DNA from: a virus
Length of the DNA stretch: 43,287 bases
Strand: one strand, 5' to 3'
IMG/VR virus record: IMGVR_UViG_3300049479_000135
Location: 1-43,287 of that record
The notes under the pieces are model-generated. The model made no database searches. It was given only the letters and a program-made list of their open reading frames with translations, and had not been told where the DNA came from. Both the position numbers and the translations under genes were made by a program. Each line of letters opens with the position of its first letter. Within the stretch, counting starts at the first letter, position 1. Below, piece after piece: positions 25,660 through 33,046 of the stretch.

Positions 25660-28251
25660 ATGGCTGATGACCCTCTGGATCTGCAACAGGATTCCGCCTT
25701 TAGCGCCGTCCTGCGGTGGTTGGGGAGGCCCGGGTATGCCGTGCGCAATGCAGTCACGGGCAACTTTGAAGGTGCCGCCCGTCAGGCTGCTGACTTCGTT
25801 ATTGATCCATGGGACGCTTTCCTGCCTGGTGATCTGATCCCCCAGATCAGCCGTAAGGGCGAGGACTTCACAGAGGCATCCGATCTTATTGGCGGCATGG
25901 AACCCGGCCTTGGCAAGATCGCTGTGGATGTCGCAGGCGGCATCCTGACTGACCCACTGACCTACACGGGTCTTGGGCTGGTCAAGAACGTTGCGCTCGC
26001 CCCCGCTGGCGCTGCCGTCAAGGTAGCGCAGAAGGTTGCGCCCAAGATCCCCGGTGGCGTTGATGCGCTGGCTAAGGCTGGAAAGGCTGTCTCTGGTGCC
26101 GGCCATGAACTACGCAAGGCTGTTGGCGATCTGCGTGTCTCTGCCCCGGTTAGCAGCGCCATTGAACAGGGCAAGGGCATTGGATCTGCCGCTGCGCTGG
26201 CCGGCAAGGAGTTTGCTGCCAAGACGTTCGCCAACGTTGACCCAGAGGTGAGCCGACGCGCCTTTGAGATGGTCCGTGGCGTTACCAGCGAAATGAACCC
26301 CGGCGTCTATGACGATCTGGATGCCATGGTCGGGCTGTCGAAGGTTGACTTTGTTGACGAGTCCACACAAATGTCGCGCATTGACGCGCGTCTGTCATCC
26401 ATGCCATGGTCGCCGGCTGAGAAAGCCGCCGTGCGCAAAGTGGCTGAGGACGCTATTAAGTTCACGCGCACTAAGTGGGAGGAAGGGCTTGGGCGCGGCG
26501 TCTATGCGCAGCGTGCCGCCGCTGGCATGGCCCCGGCAGACTACCTCCCTGGCGTAATGGAAATGGATGGCGTTGTAAGCAACCCGTCAATCATGGCGTC
26601 TAAGAGCCTGCGGAGCAGCGCCGATCTGGCCGCACACCTCAATAAGTCCGGCGCAAAGCTGGACTCGGATATCGGCATTGTCCTCACGGATTACGCCGAC
26701 AAGTTCTCTGCTGCCGTCAAGCGAGCGGAGATTGGGCGTAAGCTGCTGCCTGGATTTAAGACCCTTGCGGAGCATAAGGAACTGCTAACAAAAGCTGTCA
26801 AAGATCTGGAAGCCGCCGGGAATATGGATGATGCCGTGGCACTAAAGGTGGCCATTGAGGGGCTTCCTGCACGCACGGGATTCTTTAAGTGGCTTGCCGC
26901 CACTAACAACATCTTTAAGCCCGCTGCAACTGGCGGCTATGGCATCCCGCGCCCGGCGTTCACCACCGGCAACGTCCTGTCATCGCTGCCTATGGTCGCC
27001 GCTAACCCGGCCACCCGGGATCTGATCGGGTCCACGGCCATGCGCTCGCCGTCAACACTGATTGGAGCGTGGGGTGATGGTCTGCGTGCTGCTGGCATCC
27101 CGTTCGCCAAGCCTGCCCATATTGACGAACTGGAGAAGGCCATTGCTGCATCTGGTGGCAATACGGATGTGATGCTGGCCAACATCCAGGATCCAGTTCT
27201 GAAGTCGGCTATCGAGCATGGCGTCATTGGCAATGGCTTTGCCACCAGTGAGCAGATGGTGCAGGCCATCACGAAGTCCAAGAGCAAGCTGGGCAAGGCG
27301 CATGATTGGGCTAAGTGGCCCAGCGAGATTGTCCGTGGGTCAGAAGACCGCATGCGTCTGGGCCTGTTTGATGATCTGGTGAACAAGAAAAAGATGTCCC
27401 CGGCTGACGCGGCCAAGACCGTCAAGGATACGCTGTACGACTATGCCTATAGCAGTGTCGTCAACCGTGCTATCCGCGATGTCATCCCGTTCTTCCAGTT
27501 CACGGCTAAGGCAGTGCCACAGCAAGCCCGCTTCCTGGCTGGCAAGGGCGCTGTCCCAGCCGTTGCCCGCAACATAGCGGAGAAGACCTACGCTGGCAAT
27601 GAGGACGCCATCCTGCCGCCGTATATGCAGGGTGACCCAGCCATCCCGATTGGTCAGGATGAGGAAGGGAACGCGCAGTATATCGCCAACCTACGCATGC
27701 CGTGGGAGTCGATGGGCATGATCCCTAATCTCAGTGATAACCCGCTCCTGGCGGCACGTCAGACCCGTGAGAACATCATTGGCAGCACGAACCCGGTACT
27801 GAAGACGCTGTACTCTGCCGTCTCTGGGAATGACCCGTACTTCGGGTCTACATTTGCCAGCTACGACAAGGCCCCTGAGTTGATGCAGGCGCTTGGCGCT
27901 GATGAGCGCAGTGGATTTGCCCGTGCCTACAACGTTGCTGCTGGATCAGGTCTTATCCAGCCTTTAGCGTCTCCTATTGCCACTATCAGTGGTGCCATGG
28001 ACCCTCGCCGCGATGCGCTGGAATCCGTGGTGAACACGGCCACTGGTTTCCGTATCAAGTCCGTCGATGAAACCAAGGCTCTCCAGCAGCTTGTGGAAGA
28101 GAAGCTGAAGATGGATCCCAGCATTGCCCGGCACGAAAATCTGTACGCCTACAGCCCGGACCCCGAGCAGCAGGAGTTGCTGGACGAACTCCGTCGTGTT
28201 AAGTCAGAGATTCGGGCGAAGAAGAAGGCGGCTGAGGCTGCTGTAGAGTAA
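25660..28251 (+). CDS. Large internal virion protein (863 aa)
   Basis: This is the last rightward gene and the second largest protein. It has an amphipathic N-terminus, a Gly/Ala-rich segment (about 95-160), long helices and a conserved-looking central part containing VIPFFQFTAKA (about 608-618). The C-terminus is charged and coiled-coil-like. Length and position suit the large ejection protein of podoviruses. A murein-hydrolase domain, often fused in this class, could not be identified. The start has no strong ribosome site. Confidence 0.65.
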   Translation: MADDPLDLQQDSAFSAVLRWLGRPGYAVRNAVTGNFEGAARQAADFVIDPWDAFLPGDLIPQISRKGEDFTEASDLIGGMEPGLGKIAVDVAGGILTDPLTYTGLGLVKNVALAPAGAAVKVAQKVAPKIPGGVDALAKAGKAVSGAGHELRKAVGDLRVSAPVSSAIEQGKGIGSAAALAGKEFAAKTFANVDPEVSRRAFEMVRGVTSEMNPGVYDDLDAMVGLSKVDFVDESTQMSRIDARLSSMPWSPAEKAAVRKVAEDAIKFTRTKWEEGLGRGVYAQRAAAGMAPADYLPGVMEMDGVVSNPSIMASKSLRSSADLAAHLNKSGAKLDSDIGIVLTDYADKFSAAVKRAEIGRKLLPGFKTLAEHKELLTKAVKDLEAAGNMDDAVALKVAIEGLPARTGFFKWLAATNNIFKPAATGGYGIPRPAFTTGNVLSSLPMVAANPATRDLIGSTAMRSPSTLIGAWGDGLRAAGIPFAKPAHIDELEKAIAASGGNTDVMLANIQDPVLKSAIEHGVIGNGFATSEQMVQAITKSKSKLGKAHDWAKWPSEIVRGSEDRMRLGLFDDLVNKKKMSPADAAKTVKDTLYDYAYSSVVNRAIRDVIPFFQFTAKAVPQQARFLAGKGAVPAVARNIAEKTYAGNEDAILPPYMQGDPAIPIGQDEEGNAQYIANLRMPWESMGMIPNLSDNPLLAARQTRENIIGSTNPVLKTLYSAVSGNDPYFGSTFASYDKAPELMQALGADERSGFARAYNVAAGSGLIQPLASPIATISGAMDPRRDALESVVNTATGFRIKSVDETKALQQLVEEKLKMDPSIARHENLYAYSPDPEQQELLDELRRVKSEIRAKKKAAEAAVE

Positions 28252-28252
28252 A

Positions 28253-28297
28253 CGCCGTGTGGGCTTTCGGCCCAGACCCCGCAGGGTACGCACGGCG
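28253..28297. terminator. Bidirectional terminator-like structure at convergence
   Basis: CGCCGTG (28253-28259) pairs with CACGGCG (28291-28297), enclosing a second hairpin TGGGC/GCCCA (28260-28264 and 28270-28274). It fills the 61-nt gap between the end of the rightward block and the last leftward gene, where transcripts must stop in both directions. No clear U-tracts are present. Confidence 0.55.
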
Positions 28298-28312
28298 CTG
28301 ATGATGGTACGG

Positions 28313-28597
28313 TTAGTTCCTCGGCTGCAAGTACCTGTCGGCGTCCACAACCTCACCGCCCAGCGCACGCAGGGCATTGACGTTGCCGGCCTCATCGGCG
28401 GTCGGGTACTTGGTGCCAGCCCCGCTAAAGGTCACCCAGCCGCCAATCTCGCGGTGGTTGACCGTCACGGACTCGCCGTACTCGTTGACTGTCAGGTACG
28501 GGTTGCACTTGGCAAGCCACGGGGTCTGCCAGAAGTGGACCCGCTTCGGTCCGTCAGGGGTGGGGGAATGGAAAGACTTGATCAGGAATCCAGGCAT
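28313..28597 (-). CDS. Hypothetical protein, distal early gene (94 aa)
   Basis: GGAGG with 5-nt spacing precedes ATG 28597. The protein is soluble, with several Trp and Tyr and mixed alpha/beta pattern. It is the last gene of the leftward block. I recognise no family and see no catalytic motif. Confidence 0.65.
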   Translation of the reverse strand: MPGFLIKSFHSPTPDGPKRVHFWQTPWLAKCNPYLTVNEYGESVTVNHREIGGWVTFSGAGTKYPTADEAGNVNALRALGGEVVDADRYLQPRN

Positions 28598-28620
28598 GGT
28601 GCCTCCGTATGGGTTAAGGG

Positions 28621-28827
28621 CTAGGCCCCGGTTTTCTTGTCGTCCTCGTCATCATCATCGTCATCCTCAGTCCAGTCCAGTTCCAGTGCAATGTCGTTTC
28701 CGCCAGCGTCACTGTATGAGACATTGATCGTCACACTGTCGTAGTGTTCCCGCAGCAACGCCATGCACCGCCTGGCGCAATCAGCGCCGGCCAGGTACTT
28801 CTGCTTCTCGTATTCGTTGGCACCCAT
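28621..28827 (-). CDS. Small protein with acidic tail (68 aa)
   Basis: ATG 28827 overlaps the previous stop (TAATG) with GGAGG 5 nt upstream. The core of about 50 residues is followed by a run of Asp/Glu and a Lys-rich end. Such a tail can mimic DNA or bind basic host proteins, as in some phage inhibitors, but no target can be inferred. Confidence 0.65.
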   Translation of the reverse strand: MGANEYEKQKYLAGADCARRCMALLREHYDSVTINVSYSDAGGNDIALELDWTEDDDDDDEDDKKTGA

Positions 28828-29024
28828 TAGATCCTCCGTGGGTTTGTCATGGCGATGACCTGTGGCGCAACGGCATCCAGCGTATCGGCGTCTAGCTGTG
28901 GGCAAGGGACGTACAGCATGATCTTGTCCATGCATGGCAGACCGACTCCCAGTGGAGCGAACACCGACCACTGATGGCCGGGGTACTTTGCAACTAGGTA
29001 GGCGTGGGCTTCGGTCTCGGTCAC
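28827..29024 (-). CDS. Hypothetical protein (65 aa)
   Basis: The GTG at 29024 overlaps the stop of the metallophosphoesterase gene (GTGA), indicating translational coupling. The protein is small and soluble, with two Cys and a hydrophobic centre. Function is unknown. Confidence 0.6.
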   Translation of the reverse strand: MTETEAHAYLVAKYPGHQWSVFAPLGVGLPCMDKIMLYVPCPQLDADTLDAVAPQVIAMTNPRRI

Positions 29025-29683
29025 TTGAACAACCTATGCACCTGAGGTTCGCCATCAATAATGGTCGCGCATGATATAACCGGCTGGTTGCCGTTGTCCC
29101 TGCCATACTCAAATGCGGGGGACTTAGCGTTAATGCCGCATCCAACGTATAGGGAGAACGACGAATGATTAGGAAACTGCGACCAGCGGAAACCTGACTC
29201 CGTGTGCGTATGTCCGCAGATGGTCGAATAGCCGCCGGTGCCACCCTTTGCCATGACCGATTTAGCCCAAGAATGCCGGAACCACAGGTGGTGATGGAAC
29301 GCCGGGACAATGAACTCCCGTGCCCACTCCCACTGCGGAGTCTCATAGTAGCTGGCGTACCCCGTGAACGTCTTGGCCACCAGACCGGCGGTTTGGATCT
29401 TGCGCGCAGGCAGAGAATCGTGATTGCCGATACATACCTTCATTACTGGGAACGCCTGCTGCCAGAGTTTCAGCTTCCTAATAGCTAAAGCCAACTCCGC
29501 CTTTGGACCGTCAAGATCCATGTTCTTTTCGTGGTAACTGATAGCATGATTGTCAACAAAGTCTCCGACGCTGAAAAACATATTACACCTGTGCTCGTCA
29601 GCCTTGCGCTTGCAGAAGGCCAGGTATCTTGAATGCGTGTACGGCTCATGGACGTCGCCTATGACGAGAATGCGGTGCTTCAC
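29021..29683 (-). CDS. Calcineurin-like metallophosphoesterase
   Basis: This 220-aa protein has the full metal-binding set in order: GDVHEP (residues 9-14), GDFVDNH (40-46), GNHD (86-89) and GHTH (about 157-160). The family hydrolyses phosphomonoesters or phosphodiesters, including nucleic acids and nucleotides, using two metals. In phages it occurs in early operons, possibly in nucleotide or DNA metabolism or in escape from host signals. GTG 29683 overlaps the preceding gene by GTGA. Confidence 0.88.
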   Translation of the reverse strand: MKHRILVIGDVHEPYTHSRYLAFCKRKADEHRCNMFFSVGDFVDNHAISYHEKNMDLDGPKAELALAIRKLKLWQQAFPVMKVCIGNHDSLPARKIQTAGLVAKTFTGYASYYETPQWEWAREFIVPAFHHHLWFRHSWAKSVMAKGGTGGYSTICGHTHTESGFRWSQFPNHSSFSLYVGCGINAKSPAFEYGRDNGNQPVISCATIIDGEPQVHRLFK

Positions 29684-30000
29684 TTCTGCGCCGCCTTCCT
29701 CTGCTCAAACGAAATGAGCATATCAATGCAGTGTTTCGCCTTCTCTAAGTCCTGAATGCCACCCTTAGCACGGAAGCGCGAAACGTACTTGATAATGGTA
29801 TGCTGGCACGGGTCCAGCTTGTTGACCATACTATACTCCATCGGCTGGATGGCCATGTCCTTGTAGTGCTGTCCTCCGACCTGGAAGGCCATAGGATGCG
29901 GCGGTGTGGGGTTTTCGCTGGTGGCATGCATCTGCATGAGTTCTCCGTGTGTGGTCCCGCGCGAGGCAGGCCAGATGGTTGTGTGGTTTACGAGTTCCAT
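29680..30000 (-). CDS. DUF3310 family protein (106 aa)
   Basis: The C-terminal 65 residues show the DUF3310 pattern: GGQHYKDMAIQPMEY, then KYVSRFRAKGG and a following helix. This family is widespread in phage early regions, with unknown biochemical role. ATG 30000 has GAGG 6 nt upstream and overlaps the previous gene by 13 nt. A start at 29937 would remove an unconserved-looking N-terminus. Confidence 0.85.
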   Translation of the reverse strand: MELVNHTTIWPASRGTTHGELMQMHATSENPTPPHPMAFQVGGQHYKDMAIQPMEYSMVNKLDPCQHTIIKYVSRFRAKGGIQDLEKAKHCIDMLISFEQRKAAQK

Positions 30001-30254
30001 AGGTCGTCCTCGATCTGCTTCCGCACGATTCGCCCGTCTCCCGGCTCGTCCGGTTCAATGTCCCACGGGTCGGGCTTCTCGATCTCCTGCTGCTCGGTGT
30101 GCCAGTAGAGTTCACACCCATTGCGTAGGTCAATCTCCCGGTCGATCGTCAGATAGGACTGCCGCGCGCCCGGCTTGGTCCCGCTGTCGGGATGGCGGCG
30201 GCAGGTGTCTGCCAGGCGGCAGAGGCGGGACTGGCACATGGTGAAATCTACCAT
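29988..30254 (-). CDS. Small Cys-containing phage protein (88 aa)
   Basis: The N-terminal half has a CQSRLCRLADTC motif followed by RHPDSGTKP, a pattern I recall from uncharacterised phage early proteins and a likely zinc-binding knuckle. The C-terminal half is acidic. ATG 30254 lies 4 nt after the stop of the Gly-Tyr repeat gene. ATG 30239 is an alternative. Function is unknown. Confidence 0.65.
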   Translation of the reverse strand: MVDFTMCQSRLCRLADTCRRHPDSGTKPGARQSYLTIDREIDLRNGCELYWHTEQQEIEKPDPWDIEPDEPGDGRIVRKQIEDDLWNS

Positions 30255-30257
30255 GGG

Positions 30258-30596
30258 CTAGCCGCTGCCGCCGTTGCCGTTGCCGTTGCCGTAGCCGTCG
30301 CCGTAGCCGTAGCCGTTGCCGTAGCCGTCGCCGTTGCCGTAGCCGTCGCCGTAGCCGTAGCCGTCGCCGTAGCCGTAGCCGTAGCCGTAGCCGTAGCCGT
30401 AGCCGTTGCCGTAGCCGTCGCCGTAGCCGTAGCCGTAGCCGTCGCCGTAGCCGTAGCCGTAGCCGTCGCCGTAGCCGTCGCCGTCGCCGTCGCCGTAGCC
30501 GTAGCCGTAGCCGTAGCCGTAGCCGTAGCCGTCGCCGTAGCCGTAGCCGTAGCCGTAGCCGTCGCCGTCGCCGTCGCCGTCGCCGATTAGCAGCAT
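30258..30596 (-). CDS. Gly-Tyr/Asp/Asn dipeptide-repeat protein (112 aa)
   Basis: ATG 30596 lies 4 nt after the stop of the upstream gene, and TAG at 30258 lies 4 nt before the next ATG. The frame therefore fits the operon exactly. After MLLI the protein is about 52 Gly-X pairs in which X is Tyr (31), Asp (15) or Asn (6) and never His. It resembles low-complexity, silk- or condensate-like sequences. It may be a structural or phase-separating protein, or an expanded repeat in a tolerant gene. The opposite strand is open as Ala-Val repeats, probably a by-product. Confidence 0.6.
   Translation of the reverse strand: MLLIGDGDGDGDGYGYGYGYGDGYGYGYGYGYGYGDGDGDGYGDGYGYGYGDGYGYGYGDGYGNGYGYGYGYGYGYGDGYGYGDGYGNGDGYGNGYGYGDGYGNGNGNGGSG
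30271..30582. repeat. 52-copy hexanucleotide tandem repeat
   Basis: The unit CCGTNG is repeated 52 times without interruption, and only the fifth base varies: A in 31 units, C in 15, T in 6, G in none. The 6-bp period keeps the coding frame, so copy-number changes by slippage would not shift translation. In each minus-strand codon pair the Gly codon is always GGC. Confidence 0.97.
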
Positions 30597-30600
30597 GGCC

Positions 30601-30906
30601 TTACCACCCGCTTGCGGCGATGCTGACAATCGGCGTCACGCGGACGGTGCCGTAGTCATCACTGATGGTCTTGCCCGCGATAGGTCCATTAGCCAGTTCG
30701 CCAAGTCCCTTGGTGGTACCCCATCGGCGGATGTTCTTGGCGTTGTGAATCGTCACGCTACCGTCCTCGTGATCCTCACACATGCCAGCGAACACCCATC
30801 CACGGTCGGCAACCACAATGCGGCACTGCCCCATGGGCTTGGATTGCGGGATGCTGTCCTCGCGGACATACTTGACGCTATCAATGGTGATGGTTTGCGG
30901 GTTCAT
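30601..30906 (-). CDS. Hypothetical phage protein (101 aa)
   Basis: I chose the ATG at 30906 rather than 30912 because AAGGAG is only one base before the outer ATG but 7 nt before the inner one. The protein is beta-rich, with RIVVADRGWVFAG (about 30-42) and an acidic turn, then SVTIHNAKNIRRWGTT. It is a typical uncharacterised phage early protein. Function is unknown. Confidence 0.7.
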   Translation of the reverse strand: MNPQTITIDSVKYVREDSIPQSKPMGQCRIVVADRGWVFAGMCEDHEDGSVTIHNAKNIRRWGTTKGLGELANGPIAGKTISDDYGTVRVTPIVSIAASGW

Positions 30907-30908
30907 GT

Positions 30909-31100
30909 TCATACTCCTTGCCGGTTATCGGCGGTTGTTGGGTTGGTTGTATTCTGATCGTCGCCAAGTCCACCATGCGGCACCTCTCCAGCCGCAGCCT
31001 GTGTGAGCCACCGCGCAGCGAGGATGTACGCCACGAGGTAGTAGTCGTGGTCAGGCTGGGACGACTCACGGGGCCAGAGGCGTGGGTCTATATCGTTCAT
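30909..31100 (-). CDS. Hypothetical protein (63 aa)
   Basis: ATG 31100 overlaps the VRR-NUC stop (ATGA). The protein begins acidic and aromatic, with a central helix (LVAYILAARWL), and ends in a polar low-complexity tail. No family is recognised. Confidence 0.6.
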   Translation of the reverse strand: MNDIDPRLWPRESSQPDHDYYLVAYILAARWLTQAAAGEVPHGGLGDDQNTTNPTTADNRQGV

Positions 31101-31360
31101 GGCTTCACGATCCTAACGGCCTCTTGCGAAGTGCGCACGATATGGACCTTCCCGTTCCACTGTGCATGAAACACGCGCTGATCTGGGGTCAGTTTGCCGT
31201 CCTCGTACTTGACTTCCAGCAGGTAGTTGACCTCATTATACCCAACCAGCAGGTCGGGACATCCCTTCCCAACCGTGGATAGGATCTGCACGGAAGCGCC
31301 AGCGTCACGCAGCGCCTTGACGATTTCTGGCTGGTTGCGGTCTATTTTAGCTGCTCTCAC
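31097..31360 (-). CDS. VRR-NUC domain nuclease
   Basis: This 87-aa minimal PD-(D/E)XK nuclease has PDLLVG (residues 35-40), EVK (49-51) and a following Gln (61), the VRR-NUC catalytic pattern. Standalone VRR-NUC proteins cleave branched DNA such as Holliday junctions, so resolution of replication or recombination intermediates before packaging is likely. The start is GTG 31360, in a GTGA overlap with the deaminase-like gene. Confidence 0.85.
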   Translation of the reverse strand: MRAAKIDRNQPEIVKALRDAGASVQILSTVGKGCPDLLVGYNEVNYLLEVKYEDGKLTPDQRVFHAQWNGKVHIVRTSQEAVRIVKP

Positions 31361-31650
31361 ACGACCTCCCAGCTAATCTGCCACGCTTCCATGATCTCCT
31401 GACACTGCTGGCACGGCTCGTGATTGATGGCCATATGCCCACCAGTCGGGTCAACGCCGACCTTCAAGGCGTAGTAGATACTGCATTCTTCCGCGTGCCA
31501 CGGTTGCTTGCAGATGGAATGACACTTCTCGTAACCCTCGCCCGGCAAACGTGGACAGACCTTCTGTGGCTTACGGCATCCGTTCCAGCCGGGGAATATC
31601 CGCTTGCCGACCCGCAGGCTGGCGTATACGAACAGCTTGGCGCAGGTCAC
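31357..31650 (-). CDS. Cytidine/dCMP deaminase-like protein (97 aa)
   Basis: GTG 31650 overlaps the preceding stop (GTGA) with GAAGG 7 nt upstream, preferable to longer starts inside the neighbour. Zinc-site motifs HAEE (52-55) and PCQQC (79-83) match the cytidine deaminase fold. Additional Cys (25, 32, 43, 47) may bind a second zinc. It probably acts on a pyrimidine nucleotide, supplying dUMP for synthesis, or has a base-modifying role. The enzyme is short for a full dCMP deaminase. Confidence 0.75.
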   Translation of the reverse strand: MTCAKLFVYASLRVGKRIFPGWNGCRKPQKVCPRLPGEGYEKCHSICKQPWHAEECSIYYALKVGVDPTGGHMAINHEPCQQCQEIMEAWQISWEVV

Positions 31651-31970
31651 TTGGCTGCCTTCGGGCAACGTGGGTATGCATCCATCAACTTGTTCAGTGT
31701 CGGCTGCCATGCCTCCAACCATACGGCCATGTCTTTCCGCAGCGTATCGTCGCCGGTATCACCAGACAGGCACCAGTCGATATTGTGAACCAGATCGGCC
31801 ATAGACTCAGCCATCGACTTCGCCAGCTTCATGGCCGCAATCGTTGATTCTTCCGGCTGGAACGTATCGCCCCATTCGTTGGTCACGCCAACCCGACGCA
31901 GATCATCGTTGATCTGATCGGCCAGCCTGGTGAAATGTGACTGGATGTAATCATAATGTCCGCCACTCAT
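31647..31970 (-). CDS. SGGHYDY-type hypothetical phage protein (107 aa)
   Basis: ATG 31970 follows AAAGGA by 7 nt. The N-terminus SGGHYDYIQSHF is a pattern I recall from uncharacterised phage early proteins. The rest is helical and acidic. The role is unknown. It overlaps the deaminase start. Confidence 0.75.
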   Translation of the reverse strand: MSGGHYDYIQSHFTRLADQINDDLRRVGVTNEWGDTFQPEESTIAAMKLAKSMAESMADLVHNIDWCLSGDTGDDTLRKDMAVWLEAWQPTLNKLMDAYPRCPKAAK

Positions 31971-32281
31971 GCATGTTCCTTTATATGGGATAAAGTCGTT
32001 TATATGAATCTTAACTTCAAGCCCCACGCTGGCCGTCGCCAGGTGGGGTCAGGAGTGGGTCTTTTCGCCGCCCCGGCTATCGACCTGGGATCACGGTCGC
32101 CCTGTCAGTGGGTCGGCCACTGCCCGTTGCCGCTGGCCCTAGGAACCGTGCGGCAGAGAAAAGCGCCAGAGGGATCTGCCCTCACACCCAGCCGTGTCGC
32201 CGGGATGCTGACCGCAAGTGTTTATGCGGCTCGGAAACTGCCAGGTTTCAAGCTGGCTTACATCATGGCGCAAAGGTTAGG
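31971..32281. other. 311-bp gap with AT-rich promoter-like segment
   Basis: No minus-strand gene is credible here. Bases 31979-32007 are AT-rich, with TTTATATG repeated. On the minus strand TTCATA, 17 nt and TATAAA resemble a promoter just before the gene at 31970. The rest is GC-rich and could hold a small + strand ORF (32004-32285), a leader RNA or nothing. Confidence 0.45.
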
Positions 32282-32285
32282 CTAA
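32004..32285 (+). CDS. Possible divergent small protein (93 aa)
   Basis: This is the only + strand ORF of note inside the leftward block that does not lie over a better gene. It overlaps the end of SSB by 4 nt. The C-terminal third (SRVAGMLTAS followed by a basic helix) vaguely recalls a helix-turn-helix, so a regulator is conceivable. The ribosome site is weak (GGGATAAAG). It may be a chance ORF. Confidence 0.25.
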   Translation: MNLNFKPHAGRRQVGSGVGLFAAPAIDLGSRSPCQWVGHCPLPLALGTVRQRKAPEGSALTPSRVAGMLTASVYAARKLPGFKLAYIMAQRLG

Positions 32286-32680
32286 AACGGCGCTTCTCCC
32301 AGATCATCGGCGGCAGGCGCAGCCGGCTTCTTCGGCGCGGGCGCAGCGGCTGGTGCGGCCTGGGATTCCTGCTTGCCGCCAAGCAGCTTGACCTCCCGCG
32401 CATCCAGTTCCAGCGACTGCTTCTTCGTGCCGTCCTTGGCATCGTAGTCGCGGAGGTACGGCTCGCCGCTGACCAGCACGGGCGTCCCCTTTGTGAGATA
32501 CTGCGCCACATTGGCGCTCTTGGTCCAGTAGGCGACCCGCCACCACGTGGTGGCCTCGACCTCCTTGACCTTGCGGCTAACTGCCACGGTGAAGTTAATC
32601 ACCGTCCGATCACCGACGGACTTGGTTTCGGCATCGCGGCCCAGATGGCCGACGATAGTGGCGTTGGAATAGTTGGGCAT
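32282..32680 (-). CDS. ssb: Single-stranded DNA-binding protein
   Basis: This 132-aa protein has an OB fold opening with NYSNATIVGHLGRDAE, aromatic DNA-contact residues (WWRVAYW) and an Ala/Pro-rich flexible tail. It ends in an acidic tip, DDLGEAPF, like the protein-docking tip of bacterial SSB. It coats ssDNA in replication and recombination and probably recruits partners from this operon. AGGAG with about 8 nt spacing supports ATG 32680. Confidence 0.92.
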   Translation of the reverse strand: MPNYSNATIVGHLGRDAETKSVGDRTVINFTVAVSRKVKEVEATTWWRVAYWTKSANVAQYLTKGTPVLVSGEPYLRDYDAKDGTKKQSLELDAREVKLLGGKQESQAAPAAAPAPKKPAAPAADDLGEAPF

Positions 32681-32682
32681 GG

Positions 32683-32931
32683 TTATTCTCCTGAGTTGAT
32701 CTTGAGGTTAAGATCGTTTGTGGACTTGGCGACGGTTGGTGCAGGCGCAAATGCAGCCTGCCAGAATGTGAGATGAACGCCGTGCATCTGCTGGTAGAGA
32801 GCCTGACGCGAGGATGCGCCGGCAGCCTGGATGATCAGCGCGGATGACGAGCAAGTGACAATAACCATCAATGTAATGAGCGCCATCGGCAACAGAACCT
32901 CACGCTCAAACTCGTCCTCAAAAGGTCGCAT
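32683..32931 (-). CDS. Small membrane protein (82 aa)
   Basis: AAGGAG 6 nt upstream supports ATG 32931. Residues about 12-36 form one hydrophobic helix (VLLPMALITLMVIVTC). A polar tail follows. It lies between the nuclease and SSB genes. Function is unknown. Confidence 0.65.
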   Translation of the reverse strand: MRPFEDEFEREVLLPMALITLMVIVTCSSSALIIQAAGASSRQALYQQMHGVHLTFWQAAFAPAPTVAKSTNDLNLKINSGE

Positions 32932-33046
32932 CGCAGTCTCCTTCGTTGCGGAGCATGGTAAGCTCCAGGTTGGCGTTCTCGGTGAGGTCGGCATCGTACT
33001 GGCAGCGGAGCCAGTAGTCATCCAACCATTCGGCGGGGTCGTTCAC
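32918..33046 (-). CDS. Small acidic protein (42 aa)
   Basis: GTG at 33046 overlaps the stop of the exonuclease gene (GTGA), and the frame ends at 32918, overlapping the next start by 14 nt. The peptide is acidic, with aromatic and Leu residues (WLDDYWL). Exact operon fit supports a real gene although it is short. Confidence 0.6.
   Translation of the reverse strand: MNDPAEWLDDYWLRCQYDADLTENANLELTMLRNEGDCDATF

Noticed and set aside
30271-30582. CRISPR or spacer array
   Set aside because: Units are 6 bp without spacers. This is a simple tandem repeat.
30192-30590. Ala-Val repeat protein on the + strand
   Set aside because: It is the mirror of the CCGTNG repeat. The minus-strand frame fits the operon spacing at both ends, and the + frame has no operon context.
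32659-32668. Further attC half-site in the SSB gene (GGCGTTGGAA)
   Set aside because: It does not fit GTTRRRY at the last base and has no partner or folded arms.
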